A stretch of 64,000 nt of DNA from Rhizobium sp. ZPR4 (GTDB lineage: Bacteria > Pseudomonadota > Alphaproteobacteria > Rhizobiales > Rhizobiaceae): the NCBI RefSeq assembly GCF_040215725.1, contig NZ_CP157967.1, forward strand, positions 2,480,001 through 2,544,000, read 5' to 3'. The position numbers were made by a program, and so were the translations under genes. The notes below the pieces were generated by a model. That model worked only from the letters and a program-made list of their open reading frames with translations. It was not told where the DNA came from and did not search any database. Positions 43,979 through 54,166 of the stretch are shown here, in pieces (the stretch's first letter is position 1; every line of letters starts with the position of its first letter).

Positions 43979-45961
43979 ATGAACTCTCGCGAACAACACG
44001 ACCGGATGGCGAATGCGATCCGTTTCCTTGCCATGGATGCTGTCGAGAAGGCCAATTCCGGTCACCCCGGTTTGCCGATGGGGATGGCTGATGTCGCCAC
44101 CGTTCTCTTTAGCAAATATCTGCGCTTCGACCCGAAGAACCCGCTTTGGCCGGACCGTGACCGTTTCGTCCTGTCGGCCGGCCACGGCTCGATGCTGCTT
44201 TACTCGGTCCTCTATCTGACCGGCTATCCGGACATGACGGTTGAAGAGCTCCAGCGCTTCCGCCAGCTCGGCTCCAAGACCGCAGGCCATCCGGAATATG
44301 GTCACGCCACCGGCATCGAAACCACCACCGGTCCGCTCGGCCAGGGCATTGCCAATGCCGTCGGCATGGCGATCGCCGAGCGCAAGCTGCGCGAAGAATT
44401 CGGCGCCGAGCTGCAGGATCACTACACCTACGCCATGTGCGGCGACGGCTGCCTGATGGAAGGCATCAGCCATGAGGCGATCGCGCTTGCCGGCCACCTC
44501 AAGCTCAACAAGCTGATCCTGTTCTGGGACAACAACTCCATCACCATCGACGGCGCCGTCTCGCTGTCGGATTCGACCGACCAGATCATGCGCTTCAAGG
44601 CCGTTCACTGGAACACGATCGAAGTCGACGGTCACGACCAGGCCGCTATCAGCGCTGCCATCGAAGCCGCTCACAAGTCCGACCGCCCGACGCTCATCGC
44701 CTGCAAGACGATCATCGGCTTCGGCGCTCCGAACAAGCAGGGCACGCACAAGGTCCACGGCTCGCCGCTTGGCGCCGAGGAAATTGCCGCGACCCGCGTT
44801 GCGCTGAACTGGCCTTACGAACCCTTCGTCATCCCGAACGACGTCCTCGGTGAATGGCGTGCTGCCGGCGAACGCTCCATCGGCACTCGCGAAGCCTGGG
44901 AAGGCCGCCTCGCCGCAACCGACGCTGCCAAGAAGGCCGAGTTCACCCGCCGCTTCGATCACAAGCTGCCTGCCGGATTCGACGCCGCCATCAGCGAGTA
45001 CAAGAAGAAGCTCGCCGAAACCAAGCCGACGGTCGCAACCCGCAAGGCATCGGAAGATGCGCTCGAAGTCATCAACGGCTTCATCCCGGAAACGCTGGGC
45101 GGTTCCGCCGACCTGACGCCGTCGAACAACACCAAGACCAGCCAGATGAAGTCGATCACCCCGACCGATTTCTCCGGCCGCTACATGCACTGGGGCATCC
45201 GCGAACACGGCATGGCCGCTGCCATGAACGGCATCGCGCTCCATGGCGGTCTCATCCCCTATAGCGGCGGCTTCCTGATCTTCTCGGATTATTGCCGTCC
45301 GCCACTGCGCCTCGCCGCTCTGATGGGCATCCGCGCCATCCACGTCCTGACGCATGATTCCATCGGCGTCGGCGAAGACGGCCCGACCCACCAGCCGGTC
45401 GAGCAGGTCGCAAGCCTGCGCGCCATCCCGAACTTCCAGCTCTTCCGCCCGGCGGACGCCACGGAAACGGCCGAATGCTGGCAGATCGCCATCAAGACGA
45501 CCAACCGTCCGTCCGGCCTTGCTTTGACCCGTCAGAACCTGCTGGCCGCTCGTACCGAGTACAGCGAGAAGAACCTCTGCGAACTCGGCGCCTACACGCT
45601 GGCCGGCAATGCCGATGCCAAGGTGACGATCTTCGCTTCGGGCTCCGAAGTCGAACTCGCCGTTGCCGCCCGCACCGTTCTCGAAGGCAAGGGCATCTCC
45701 ACGCGCGTCGTTTCCGTTCCCTGCACCGAGCTCTTCTTCGAGCAGCCGGACGCCTACCGCAAGGAAGTCATCGGCAACTCGCCGGTCAAGGTTGCTGTCG
45801 AAGCCGGCGTTCGCGAGGGCTGGGATGCCTTCATCGGACCGGAAGGCGCCTTCATCGGCATGAAGGGCTTCGGCGCTTCCGCTCCGTACAAGGATGTCTA
45901 CAAGCACTTCGGCATCACCACGGAAGCCGTTGTCGCCGCCGCTGAGGCAAAGCTTTCCTGA
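43979..45961 (+). CDS. tkt: Transketolase
   Basis: Transketolase moves two-carbon units between sugar phosphates in the pentose phosphate pathway, using thiamine diphosphate. The 660-residue protein has [14 protein letters not shown] (phosphate and substrate His), [15 protein letters not shown] and the WDNNSIT TPP motifs, and the pyrimidine-domain signature [19 protein letters not shown] with the catalytic Glu. The start at 43979 ([10 protein letters not shown]) is where homology begins; the frame is open further upstream to 43745. It is followed by gap after 63 bases, probably as one operon. Confidence 0.97.
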   Translation: MNSREQHDRMANAIRFLAMDAVEKANSGHPGLPMGMADVATVLFSKYLRFDPKNPLWPDRDRFVLSAGHGSMLLYSVLYLTGYPDMTVEELQRFRQLGSKTAGHPEYGHATGIETTTGPLGQGIANAVGMAIAERKLREEFGAELQDHYTYAMCGDGCLMEGISHEAIALAGHLKLNKLILFWDNNSITIDGAVSLSDSTDQIMRFKAVHWNTIEVDGHDQAAISAAIEAAHKSDRPTLIACKTIIGFGAPNKQGTHKVHGSPLGAEEIAATRVALNWPYEPFVIPNDVLGEWRAAGERSIGTREAWEGRLAATDAAKKAEFTRRFDHKLPAGFDAAISEYKKKLAETKPTVATRKASEDALEVINGFIPETLGGSADLTPSNNTKTSQMKSITPTDFSGRYMHWGIREHGMAAAMNGIALHGGLIPYSGGFLIFSDYCRPPLRLAALMGIRAIHVLTHDSIGVGEDGPTHQPVEQVASLRAIPNFQLFRPADATETAECWQIAIKTTNRPSGLALTRQNLLAARTEYSEKNLCELGAYTLAGNADAKVTIFASGSEVELAVAARTVLEGKGISTRVVSVPCTELFFEQPDAYRKEVIGNSPVKVAVEAGVREGWDAFIGPEGAFIGMKGFGASAPYKDVYKHFGITTEAVVAAAEAKLS

Positions 45962-46024
45962 GGGCGCTGACAAGCGCTCTCAAATCCAATAGATAAACAC
46001 CCTGAATGAAAGGGAGTGACATTC

Positions 46025-47035
46025 ATGACTGTAAAAGTAGCCATCAACGGCTTTGGCCGTATCGGCCGTAACGTCCTGCGCGCAATCGTCGAGTCCGGCC
46101 GCACCGACATCGAAGTCGTTGCCATCAACGACCTCGGCCCGGTCGAGACCAATGCCCACCTGTTGCGTTACGATTCCATCCACGGCAAGTTCCCCGCCGA
46201 AGTGAAGGTCGAAGGCGACACGATCATCGTTGGCGGCGGCAAGCCGATCAAGGTCACGGCGATCAAGGACCCGGCAACCCTGCCGCACCGCGATCTCGGC
46301 GTAGACATCGCGATGGAATGCACTGGCATCTTTACTGCCCGCGACAAGGCCGCCGCTCACCTGACGGCCGGTGCAAAGCGCGTCATCGTTTCGGCTCCTG
46401 CCGACGGCGCCGATCTGACTGTCGTTTTCGGCGTCAACCACGACCAGCTCACCAAGGAGCACCTGGTCATCTCCAACGCGTCCTGCACTACAAACTGCCT
46501 GGTGCCGGTCGTGAAGGTTCTCGACGACGCCGTCGGCATCGACCACGGTTTCATGACGACCATCCACTCCTACACTGGCGACCAGCCGACGCTCGACACC
46601 ATGCACAAGGACCTGTACCGCGCCCGCGCCGCAGCCCTGTCCATGATCCCAACCTCGACGGGCGCCGCTAAGGCCGTTGGTCTCGTGCTGCCGCACCTGA
46701 AGGGCAAGCTCGATGGCACGTCGATCCGCGTTCCCACGCCGAACGTCTCGGTTGTCGACTTCAAGTTCGTGTCCAAGAAGGCAACGACGGTCGGCGAAAT
46801 CAACGAAGCCATCAAGGCTGCTTCGAACGGCAAGCTGAAGGGCATCCTCGGCTACACCGACGAGCCGCTGGTTTCCCGCGACTTCAACCATGACAGCCAC
46901 TCGTCGATCTTCGCGACCGACCAGACCAAGGTCATGGAAGGCAACTTCGTGCGCGTCCTGTCCTGGTACGACAACGAGTGGGGCTTCTCCAGCCGCATGT
47001 CGGACACGGCCGTTGCCTTCGCAAAGCTGATCTGA
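46025..47035 (+). CDS. gap: Glyceraldehyde-3-phosphate dehydrogenase
   Basis: GAPDH oxidises glyceraldehyde-3-phosphate to 1,3-bisphosphoglycerate. The 336-residue protein has the NAD motif [10 protein letters not shown], the catalytic Cys154 in SNASCTTNC, the His in the TIHSYTGDQ region and [13 protein letters not shown] near the end. The ATG at 46025 has AGGGAG 8 bases upstream. It follows tkt by 63 bases and is followed after 2 bases by the glycolipid-binding-domain gene. Together with pgk further on, this is the usual rhizobial sugar-metabolism block. Confidence 0.97.
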   Translation: MTVKVAINGFGRIGRNVLRAIVESGRTDIEVVAINDLGPVETNAHLLRYDSIHGKFPAEVKVEGDTIIVGGGKPIKVTAIKDPATLPHRDLGVDIAMECTGIFTARDKAAAHLTAGAKRVIVSAPADGADLTVVFGVNHDQLTKEHLVISNASCTTNCLVPVVKVLDDAVGIDHGFMTTIHSYTGDQPTLDTMHKDLYRARAAALSMIPTSTGAAKAVGLVLPHLKGKLDGTSIRVPTPNVSVVDFKFVSKKATTVGEINEAIKAASNGKLKGILGYTDEPLVSRDFNHDSHSSIFATDQTKVMEGNFVRVLSWYDNEWGFSSRMSDTAVAFAKLI

Positions 47036-47037
47036 TC

Positions 47038-47622
47038 ATGGCCTTCCGCCCGCTCCTTCCGACGACAGTCCGCTGGCGTCCCATGGAAGGAGACGGGCTG
47101 GAGCACCTCACGATCGCTCCTATCGACAATGCCGGCGCTGCGGTCATCCGCGCCGCCGGCATTATCATTGGTGGCCGCGGCGGCACGCCCTACGGCGTCT
47201 CCTACCGCATCGACTGCGCCGCCGATTGGGCCGTTCTTTCCTTCTCCGTCGAAACCACCGATGGCCGGCGCCTGGCGCTGATTTCGGACGGCAAGGGACA
47301 TTGGCGCACCGAGCATGGCGTGACGCTGCCGCAATTCGACGGCTGCATCGATATCGACCTCTACGGTTCGCCCTTCACCAACAGCCTGCCGATCCGCCGG
47401 CTGGAGTTGACGCCCGAAAGCGGGACCGCCAAGCTTTCAATGCTCTATATCCCGTTCGACACCTTCGAACCGGTGCGCGACGGTCAGCACTATACCTGCA
47501 TCATGCCGGAGAAACTTTATCGATACGCGGCCGAAGACAGGGATTTCACCGTCGATCTTCCGGTCGACGAGGATGGGCTGGTAATCGATTATCCGATCTA
47601 TTTCAGGCGCGTCGCCGTCTGA
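47038..47622 (+). CDS. Putative glycolipid-binding-domain protein (PF06475-like)
   Basis: The 194-residue protein shows the conserved core of the Glycolipid_bind family: VRWRPMEGDGLEHLTI, GVSYRIDCAADWAVLSF, LPQFDGCIDIDLYGSPFTNSLPIRRLEL, YTCIMPEKLYRYA and the closing DEDGLVIDYPIYFRRV. Its biochemical role is unknown; the fold resembles lipid-carrier barrels. The start follows the gap stop by 2 bases, so it is likely translationally coupled to GAPDH. There is no signal peptide, so the protein should be cytoplasmic. Confidence 0.85.
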   Translation: MAFRPLLPTTVRWRPMEGDGLEHLTIAPIDNAGAAVIRAAGIIIGGRGGTPYGVSYRIDCAADWAVLSFSVETTDGRRLALISDGKGHWRTEHGVTLPQFDGCIDIDLYGSPFTNSLPIRRLELTPESGTAKLSMLYIPFDTFEPVRDGQHYTCIMPEKLYRYAAEDRDFTVDLPVDEDGLVIDYPIYFRRVAV

Positions 47623-47945
47623 GCGGCCGGCAAGGCACGCTCGCGCATCCTCTTAAAAACATTTCGATTTTTTCACCTCTCTGCCCTGCTATGGTCCAGA
47701 TTTACCAGTAAATTTCGAAGCTGGACGTCTCCCAGGGCATTCCGGGCCGCTTTGCCGTTCTGGCAAGGCGCATCACACCATGACGATGCAGTCGTCGGAA
47801 AGAGTTTCGATCCATGAACTCTCCTCCGAACGATTTCCGTGTTTGCCAATTTGCCAGGCACGGCAACATGATGGAAACTGGGGAGACCTCCGGCATTCCG
47901 GGCTTTTGGCCCCAGCAGCGGCGCACGGAAAAAGGGGAAGAAAAG
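47623..47945 (+). other. Structured leader before the antiporter gene
   Basis: This 323-base gap has no clear gene. Its end holds a nested inverted repeat: CTGGGG (47878-47883) pairs with CCCCAG (47910-47915) and encloses CCGG-CATT-CCGG. The hairpin ends 30 bases before the likely GTG start and 15 bases before the ribosome-binding site. A leader that controls translation is possible, but I recognise no known riboswitch class. Confidence 0.35.
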
Positions 47946-49796
47946 GTGGAGGCATTTTACGTCATCGTGCTGATCAGCACGGTTCTTATTCTTATTGCAG
48001 CTTTCTCCAGCCTCCTTGCTTTCCGCTTCGGCGCACCCCTGCTGCTGCTCTTCCTCATGATCGGACTTGCCGCCGGCACCGACGGGCTCGGCATCGAATT
48101 CTCCAACAATTATCTTGCCTATATTCTCGGCTCGCTGGCGCTTGCCATCATCCTGTTTGATTCCGGCTATGGCACGCCGATCCAGGCCTTCAAGCTTGCT
48201 GCGGCGCCCGCGCTGACCATAGCCTCCGTCGGCGTTATCGTAACGGCCGCATTGTTCGGCCTCGCCGCCACCTGGCTGCTCGGCTTCACCTGGCTGCAGG
48301 GCCTGCTGCTCGGCTCCATCGTCGCCTCGACGGATGCGGCCGCCGTCTTCTTCCTGCTGCGCATCGGCGGCATCAATATCCGTGACAAGGTGCGCTCGAC
48401 GCTGGAAGTCGAATCCGGCACCAACGACCCGATGGCGATCTTCCTGACCCTCGCTCTGGTCGAGCTATTGGCAAGCGGCGAAGGCTATGCCGGCATCAAC
48501 CTCGCCATGCTCGCCACCTTTGTCCAGCAGATGGGACTGGGCGTCATTCTCGGCCTGCTTGGCGGCATGATGATCGTCCTCATCGTCAGCCGCCTGGAGA
48601 CGGATCGCGGCCTGACGCCAATCTTCGTGCTGGCGCTGGCGCTCCTCGTATTCTCGTTTACCGGCGCCGTCGGCGGCAGCGGCTTCCTGGCCGTCTACGT
48701 TGCCGGCATCTACGCCGGCAATCGACGCCTGCCGGCATCCGCCTCGATCAAGCGCTTCCAGGACGGCATGACCTGGCTGGCACAGATCATCATGTTCCTC
48801 GTCCTCGGCCTGCTTGCGACCCCGTCCGAATTTCCAGCGATCGCGATCCCCGCCGTGGCGCTGGCGCTGTTCCTGATCTTCATCGCCCGTCCGATCGCAG
48901 TATGGCTCTGCCTGCTGCCCTTCGATTATACCCAGCGTGAGACCGGCTTCGTCGCCTGGGTCGGCCTGCGCGGCGCAGTCTCCATTCTTCTGGCGATCAT
49001 GCCGATCCTCGGCGGCCTGCAGGCCGGCCAGACCTATTTCAACGTCGCCTTCATCGTCGTGCTGGTCTCTCTGCTCGTGCAAGGCTGGACCATCAAGCCG
49101 ATGGCACGCCGGCTTGGCCTCATCGTTCCCCCGCGCATGGGAGCAATCGACAAGGTCGAGGTCGATCTGCCCGGCACCGTCAACCACGAGCTCCTCTCCT
49201 ACCGTGTCGTCAAAGACAGCCCGGTCCTTCGCGGCGAACGCATCCCCCGCTGGGCGACGCCATCGCTTATCGTTCGCGACGGCAAATCCATGCGCTATCA
49301 ATATGCCGGCCGCCTGCGCGAAAACGATATCGTCTATCTTTTCGTCTCGCCCAACTATTCGCGCCTGCTCGACCGCCTCTTCGCCAGCCGCGCGCCAGTC
49401 GATCCGGACGATGCCGAATTCTTCGGCGCGTTCTCGATTTCGCCGCTGCGCCCAGCCGCGGACCTCGATGCCGCTTATGGGCCGGGGCTCCTCAGCGAAC
49501 AGGAGAAAGGTCTCACCATCGCCGAGCTCATGCGCCATCGCCTGGGTGGCAAGGCCGACTACGCCGACCGCGTTCGTCTGGGCGAGATCATCCTCATCGT
49601 TCGCGATCTCGACGAGAACGACCATATCCAATCTGTCGGCATGTCGCTGGAAGCGGTGGAGCCGCCCGTCATCATGCCGATCTTCATCAATCTCCATGAC
49701 ATTCTGAAGAGCATCCACGCCTATCTGCAGAAGCGCCGCGAGCGAGCGCATGAAGCTGTTTCAGACGATTCGACTGCAGGCAAAAACGACGTCTGA
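47946..49796 (+). CDS. Potassium/proton antiporter (CvrA/NhaP2-type, CPA1)
   Basis: The product is 616 residues from a GTG at 47946, preceded by GGGGAAG, which matches the family N-terminus VEAFYVIVLISTVLILIAAFSSL. It has about twelve membrane segments with DSTDAAAVF-like ASTDAAAVFFLL and ESGTNDPMAIF, the ion-binding Asp pair of CPA1 antiporters. A C-terminal TrkA_C/CorC-like cytoplasmic domain follows (about 400-610), with VDLPGTVNHELLSYRVV and RLGEIILIVRD. A longer frame reaches 47814 but lacks support. Such antiporters export K+ or Na+ for pH and osmotic control. Confidence 0.9.
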   Translation: MEAFYVIVLISTVLILIAAFSSLLAFRFGAPLLLLFLMIGLAAGTDGLGIEFSNNYLAYILGSLALAIILFDSGYGTPIQAFKLAAAPALTIASVGVIVTAALFGLAATWLLGFTWLQGLLLGSIVASTDAAAVFFLLRIGGINIRDKVRSTLEVESGTNDPMAIFLTLALVELLASGEGYAGINLAMLATFVQQMGLGVILGLLGGMMIVLIVSRLETDRGLTPIFVLALALLVFSFTGAVGGSGFLAVYVAGIYAGNRRLPASASIKRFQDGMTWLAQIIMFLVLGLLATPSEFPAIAIPAVALALFLIFIARPIAVWLCLLPFDYTQRETGFVAWVGLRGAVSILLAIMPILGGLQAGQTYFNVAFIVVLVSLLVQGWTIKPMARRLGLIVPPRMGAIDKVEVDLPGTVNHELLSYRVVKDSPVLRGERIPRWATPSLIVRDGKSMRYQYAGRLRENDIVYLFVSPNYSRLLDRLFASRAPVDPDDAEFFGAFSISPLRPAADLDAAYGPGLLSEQEKGLTIAELMRHRLGGKADYADRVRLGEIILIVRDLDENDHIQSVGMSLEAVEPPVIMPIFINLHDILKSIHAYLQKRRERAHEAVSDDSTAGKNDV

Positions 49797-49801
49797 GCGC
49801 C

Positions 49802-49903
49802 TTGAGCAATTCCAGGAAAACTGCGCAGCGGTTTTCCATTTGGGATTGCGAAAAACCAAGAAGATAGAACCGTTCAACGATTCCATGAAACGCTGAACGG
49901 TTC
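49802..49903. repeat. Two palindromic intergenic repeat units between the antiporter gene and pgk
   Basis: The first unit (49802-49855) has GCAATTCC and GGAAAA/TTTTCC inner arms around GCGCAGCGG, resembling the short palindromic elements dispersed in rhizobial genomes. The second (49867-49903) is a hairpin, GAACCGTTCA and TGAACGGTTC, around a 17-base loop. They may also act as transcription terminators. Resemblance to known elements is from memory; copy number was not checked. Confidence 0.6.
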
Positions 49904-49969
49904 TTGCGTCTCCGATCATCCGTAGTATGGTCGGCGCGCTTTTCGCCACCAACAATATTGGATCCTCCC

Positions 49970-51172
49970 ATGGCAGCCTTCAAAACTCTCGATAATCTCA
50001 CCGACATCACCGGCAAGCGCGTGCTCGTGCGCGTCGACCTCAACGTGCCGGTCAAGGATGGCAAGGTCACCGATGCGACCCGCATCGAGCGTGTCGCCCC
50101 GACGATTCTCGAGCTGTCCGAAAAGGGCGCCAAGGTCATCCTGCTTGCCCATTTCGGCCGCCCGAAGGATGGCCCCTCCCCGGACCTTTCCCTCGGCCTG
50201 ATCGTGCCGACCGTCGAGGAAGTTCTCGATCATGCCGTTCTCTTCGCCTCCGATTGCATCGGCGCCCCGGCAGCCGACGCCGTTGCCAAGATGAACAATG
50301 GCGACATCCTGCTGCTTGAAAACACCCGCTTCCACAAGGAAGAGGAAAAGAACGACGCAGCCTTCACCAAGCAGCTCGCCGCCAACGGCGATATCTACGT
50401 CAACGATGCCTTCTCGGCTGCCCATCGCGCTCATTCCTCGACCGAGGGCCTCGCCCAGTTGCTGCCGGCCTATGCGGGCCGCACGATGCAGGCCGAGCTT
50501 GAAGCTTTGGAAAAAGGCCTCGGCAATCCGGTCCGTCCGGTTGTTGCCATCGTCGGCGGCGCCAAGGTCTCCACCAAGATCGATCTCTTGATGAACCTCG
50601 TGAAGAAGGTCGATGCGCTTGTCATCGGCGGCGGCATGGCCAATACATTTATCGCCGCCCGCGGCACCAATGTCGGCAAATCGCTCTGCGAGCATGATCT
50701 CGCCGATACCGCCAAGCAGATCATGATCGAAGCCGCCGCCTCCGGCTGCGCGATCGTGCTGCCGGAAGACGGCGTCGTCGCCCGCGAATTCAAGGCCGGT
50801 GCCGACAACGAAGTTGTCGCGATCGAAGCGATCCCCGCCGATGCCATGGTACTCGACGTCGGCCCCAAGTCAGTCGAGGCCGTCAAGAACTGGATCGGTC
50901 GTGCCACCACGCTGGTCTGGAACGGTCCGCTCGGCGCCTTCGAGATCACGCCTTTTGACGCCGCGACCGTTGCAGTCGCCAAATATGCCGCCGAATGCAC
51001 CAAAGCCGGCAAGCTGACCTCGGTCGCCGGCGGCGGCGATACGGTTTCGGCGCTCAATCACGCCGGCGTTGCCGACGACTTCACCTATGTCTCGACGGCC
51101 GGCGGCGCCTTCCTCGAATGGATGGAAGGCAAGGTCCTGCCGGGCGTGGCCGTTCTGCAGGCCAGCAAGTAA
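49970..51172 (+). CDS. pgk: Phosphoglycerate kinase
   Basis: PGK moves phosphate from 1,3-bisphosphoglycerate to ADP. The 400-residue protein has [15 protein letters not shown], the substrate loop [39 protein letters not shown], and the nucleotide loop [14 protein letters not shown] near the end. The start at 49970 ([10 protein letters not shown]) is the first with family homology. It is separated from the antiporter by repeats and followed by a clear terminator, so it is probably transcribed alone. Confidence 0.97.
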   Translation: MAAFKTLDNLTDITGKRVLVRVDLNVPVKDGKVTDATRIERVAPTILELSEKGAKVILLAHFGRPKDGPSPDLSLGLIVPTVEEVLDHAVLFASDCIGAPAADAVAKMNNGDILLLENTRFHKEEEKNDAAFTKQLAANGDIYVNDAFSAAHRAHSSTEGLAQLLPAYAGRTMQAELEALEKGLGNPVRPVVAIVGGAKVSTKIDLLMNLVKKVDALVIGGGMANTFIAARGTNVGKSLCEHDLADTAKQIMIEAAASGCAIVLPEDGVVAREFKAGADNEVVAIEAIPADAMVLDVGPKSVEAVKNWIGRATTLVWNGPLGAFEITPFDAATVAVAKYAAECTKAGKLTSVAGGGDTVSALNHAGVADDFTYVSTAGGAFLEWMEGKVLPGVAVLQASK

Positions 51173-51194
51173 ATCAGCCAGCACTGCAAAAGAA

Positions 51195-51230
51195 AAAGAG
51201 CCTCGGTCGCGATCTGACCGGGGCTCTTTT
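51195..51230 (+). terminator. Terminator after pgk
   Basis: AAAAGAGCC-T-CGGTC pairs with GACCG-GGGCTCTTTT with one bulge and a 7-base loop; the TTTT run follows on the plus strand. It begins 22 bases after the pgk stop. Confidence 0.85.
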
Positions 51231-51404
51231 GCTTTCCTGCAATAGCCAACCAAGCGTTCAGGACAGAGCAAGTCACATTTGCCACAATGACAAGAATAGG
51301 TTTGCTGTGATATCGGAAATGAGACCATGTCAAACAGATGTTACGAAAGCACGGCACTGGGTTGTCCCGCTAATAATAAAGGGGCCTAATAGAGGGGTTG
51401 CCAT

Positions 51405-52679
51405 ATGCTTGCCTGGCGCAGTTTTGTTGCCGTTCTTACTGTATTCTTAGTTGCTCAATCAGGCATAATTCACGCCCAACAGTTGCACGCAGCCGTTCCC
51501 GTCTTCTCTCCGACCGGACCGGACGCCGAAGCTTATGGTGAAAAACTCGGTTATCCCACAGGCCCGTCACTAAGCCCACCAATGGGCAAGCAGCAAAACA
51601 TGATCGGCAACTTCAGCCATGCCGATCAGCTGGCCCCGACGCACACGATCGCTGCAGCCGAACATCCACTGCCGCTGCTGCGTGCGCCCTCCGAGATTTC
51701 GGTCAAGTTCACGTTCGGCACCGAAACCGCCTCCTTGTCGAAATATCTCGACACCAATCCCACCACGGGATTGCTGATTGCCCACAACGACACGATCCTG
51801 TTCGAACATTATCAATATGGCCGCACCGATCGCGACCGCCTTGTCTCGCAATCCATGGCGAAGACATTGACCGGCATGATGATCGGGATCGCTATTTCCG
51901 AAGGCGCCATTCATTCGATCGACGATACGGTTGAGACCTATGTGCCGGAGCTTAAAGGCACAGAGATGGGCAGCACGCCGATCCGCGCGTTGCTGCACAT
52001 GGCCTCCGGCATTGCCTTCACCGAGAACTTCGGCAATCCCGACGACAACGTTCATCTCAGCAACTCATTGCTCGGTCCGGAAAAGCTTGACCCCATTACG
52101 GCCGTATCGCGGTTCAACAAGCGGGTCGCTCCTCCCGATACGGTCTGGCATTACAGCAATCTCGACACCGAAGGGCTGAGCCTCGTCCTGACCCACGCCA
52201 CCCATATGAGCATGGCGGATTATCTCCAGACCCGCATATGGCAGCCGATGGGTGCGGAAGCCAGCGCGAACTGGCAGGTTGACAGAACAGGCCAGGAAGT
52301 CGGCTACTGCTGCTTCAGCGCAACGCTTCGCGACTATGCCCGCTTTGGCATGCTGCTCGCACATGACGGCGCCTTGAACGGCCGGCAGATCATCCCGCGC
52401 CAATGGCTGCTCGACGCGACGCAACCGGTCAAGCAAGGCTCGTTCCTCGCGGTCAATCACGAGACGAACCCCTGGGGCTATGGCTATCAGACCTGGCTGA
52501 TGCCCGGTCCGCGCCGAACGTTTTTTCTGGATGGCCGAGCAGGCCAGCGCATCCTCGTCGATCCAACGACGCATCTGGTCCTCGTACACACTGCGGTACG
52601 TGCGAAGCCTGGCGATGCCGGCAGCGCCGAGCTGGTCGAACTCTGGTCCAGCGTGCTCAAGCAGTTCCAGAGCAATTGA
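51405..52679 (+). CDS. Exported serine hydrolase of the class C beta-lactamase fold
   Basis: The 424-residue protein has a signal peptide (about 1-24) and the penicillin-binding-like catalytic residues SMAK (Ser150, Lys153) and the Tyr-Ser-Asn motif at 250-252 (WHYSN). Other features are DDTVETYVPEL and LLHMASGI. This family includes esterases, D-aminopeptidases and beta-lactamases; nothing here points to antibiotic resistance in particular. GAGGGG lies upstream of the ATG. No operon partners are evident. Substrate unknown. Confidence 0.88.
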   Translation: MLAWRSFVAVLTVFLVAQSGIIHAQQLHAAVPVFSPTGPDAEAYGEKLGYPTGPSLSPPMGKQQNMIGNFSHADQLAPTHTIAAAEHPLPLLRAPSEISVKFTFGTETASLSKYLDTNPTTGLLIAHNDTILFEHYQYGRTDRDRLVSQSMAKTLTGMMIGIAISEGAIHSIDDTVETYVPELKGTEMGSTPIRALLHMASGIAFTENFGNPDDNVHLSNSLLGPEKLDPITAVSRFNKRVAPPDTVWHYSNLDTEGLSLVLTHATHMSMADYLQTRIWQPMGAEASANWQVDRTGQEVGYCCFSATLRDYARFGMLLAHDGALNGRQIIPRQWLLDATQPVKQGSFLAVNHETNPWGYGYQTWLMPGPRRTFFLDGRAGQRILVDPTTHLVLVHTAVRAKPGDAGSAELVELWSSVLKQFQSN

Positions 52680-52823
52680 AGCGATCGCCATGAAGGCCGC
52701 AAACTCGCAAGGCGGGGGGTAAAGGTCGTCGATAAACTTGTCAGGGGCACAAGTTCAAGCTTTCAGGCCTGGCCGAGCAACGGCTAAATCCTGGCAGTTC
52801 CATCAAAGCTGCCGGGAGCCGCC

Positions 52824-53741
52824 ATGAACGCCGTCGCTTACGTCACCGTTGACGTCTTCACATCCGAACGCTTCGTCGGCAATCCCCTGGCTGTCATCCC
52901 TGATGCCCGCGGTCTCAGCAGCGACGCCATGCAGAAGATTGCAACTGAATTCTGCTATTCGGAAACAACCTTCGTGCTACCGCCTGAAAACCCCGATCAC
53001 ACCGCGCGGGTCCGCATCTTCACGCCCACGGCCGAAATCCCCTTTGCCGGTCATCCCAATGTCGGCACCGCTTTCGTTCTCGGCCAGCAGCAAGCGATCT
53101 TCGGAAAACCGACAGGCGACAGGCTGATCTTCAAAGAGGAAGCCGGGCTCGTGGAGGTCACTTTGTTGCGCGACGGTGGCGGCGTCTCCGGCGCAAGCAT
53201 CCGCGCACCGGGCAGGCTTACGATCGGCGAGACCATTGCCGACGAGCTGATTGCCGCTTGCGTGCAGATCGATCCGCAATCGATCCGCCACGCAACCCAT
53301 GCGCCAACCTTCGCATCCGTCGGCCTGCCTTTCGCCTTTGCGGAGCTGGACAGCCTCGAAACGCTCGGCAAGGCATGGCCGAATGCCGCCATTTTTGCCG
53401 AAGCGGCCGCGCGGCACAAAGAAGACAAGACCGGCTTCTCGCTCTTTCTCTACGTGCGCTCCCACGAAAACCCGTGGGCTATCCGCGCCCGCATGTTTGC
53501 CCCGCTCGACAATGTGACGGAAGACCCGGCGACCGGCAGCGCCTCTGCCGCGATCGGCGCCTATCTGACTTCCTTGCTGCCGGCACGGGATGCGGAAATA
53601 AAAATCACCATCGAGCAGGGCGTGGAGATGGGAAGACGCAGCGTCATCGGCGTTGATGCCAGGAAATCTGCCGGCACGGTAAATGAAGTCTTGCTGTCGG
53701 GCAGCTGCGTCTCGGTCATGCGCGGCGAGATCCTGCTCTAA
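52824..53741 (+). CDS. PhzF-family isomerase-like protein
   Basis: The 305-residue protein has the PhzF fold: VTVDVFTSERFVGNPLAVIPDA, the catalytic Glu47 in FCYSETTFVLPP, IFTPTAEIPFAGHPNVGTAFVL, and the second-half motif NVTEDPATGSASAAIGAYLT. PhzF isomerases act on small cyclic or amino-acid-like molecules; here no phenazine genes are near, so the substrate is unknown. GGGAG precedes the ATG. It stands alone between the serine hydrolase and a small membrane-protein gene on the other strand. Confidence 0.92.
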   Translation: MNAVAYVTVDVFTSERFVGNPLAVIPDARGLSSDAMQKIATEFCYSETTFVLPPENPDHTARVRIFTPTAEIPFAGHPNVGTAFVLGQQQAIFGKPTGDRLIFKEEAGLVEVTLLRDGGGVSGASIRAPGRLTIGETIADELIAACVQIDPQSIRHATHAPTFASVGLPFAFAELDSLETLGKAWPNAAIFAEAAARHKEDKTGFSLFLYVRSHENPWAIRARMFAPLDNVTEDPATGSASAAIGAYLTSLLPARDAEIKITIEQGVEMGRRSVIGVDARKSAGTVNEVLLSGSCVSVMRGEILL

Positions 53742-53790
53742 GGGAGCGGCGTGCGATTGGCCAGGAGCCCGAATCCCGGCCTGAAATGCT

Positions 53791-53952
53791 CTAAAACGCC
53801 TCGTTGATCAGCAGCGCCACCGTCCAGATCGCAAAGGCGAAGATCGCGATCTTCCAGAAATCTGCCCTGCGCTTTAGGCCCGGCAGCCCCAAAGGCTTGA
53901 TGATATGCACCGCCATGGCAAGCAGGAGCAGCAGCGCTATGGCTTTTGTCAC
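53791..53952 (-). CDS. Small inner-membrane protein, 53 residues
   Basis: From a GTG at 53952, with GGGGA 8 bases upstream, this frame encodes two membrane helices: about 4-18 (KAIALLLLLAMAVHI) and 32-50. A basic loop GLKRRADFWK lies between, and the C-terminus is LINEAF. I do not recognise a named family; the conserved-looking PLGLPGLKRR loop suggests a real small protein. A TTG-started version to 53976 is possible. Confidence 0.62.
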   Translation of the reverse strand: MTKAIALLLLLAMAVHIIKPLGLPGLKRRADFWKIAIFAFAIWTVALLINEAF

Positions 53953-54166
53953 GCTATTTTTCCCCCGTTTATGCAAGAGTGAGGGCAGCCGCGACCAAAA
54001 ACCGCTGCACGGCTTTCGCGATCATGCTCTAATCGTCATAGGACGGACATTTTTCCGCGCCAACAGACTGTTTCTACAGGCCGATAGCGGCAATCCGGGA
54101 CACAATCAATAGCGAAAACAGGCAGGGCGGGATCCTGTCTTATCGGCTCCTAAAAAATGGAGCCGC

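Noticed and set aside
43778..45973. 731-codon open frame antisense to tkt
   Set aside because: It is a reverse-strand shadow caused by GC-biased third codon positions; tkt has full family homology on the plus strand.
51405..52679. Calling the SMAK/YSN protein a resistance beta-lactamase
   Set aside because: The fold is shared with many esterases and peptidases, and no resistance context is visible.
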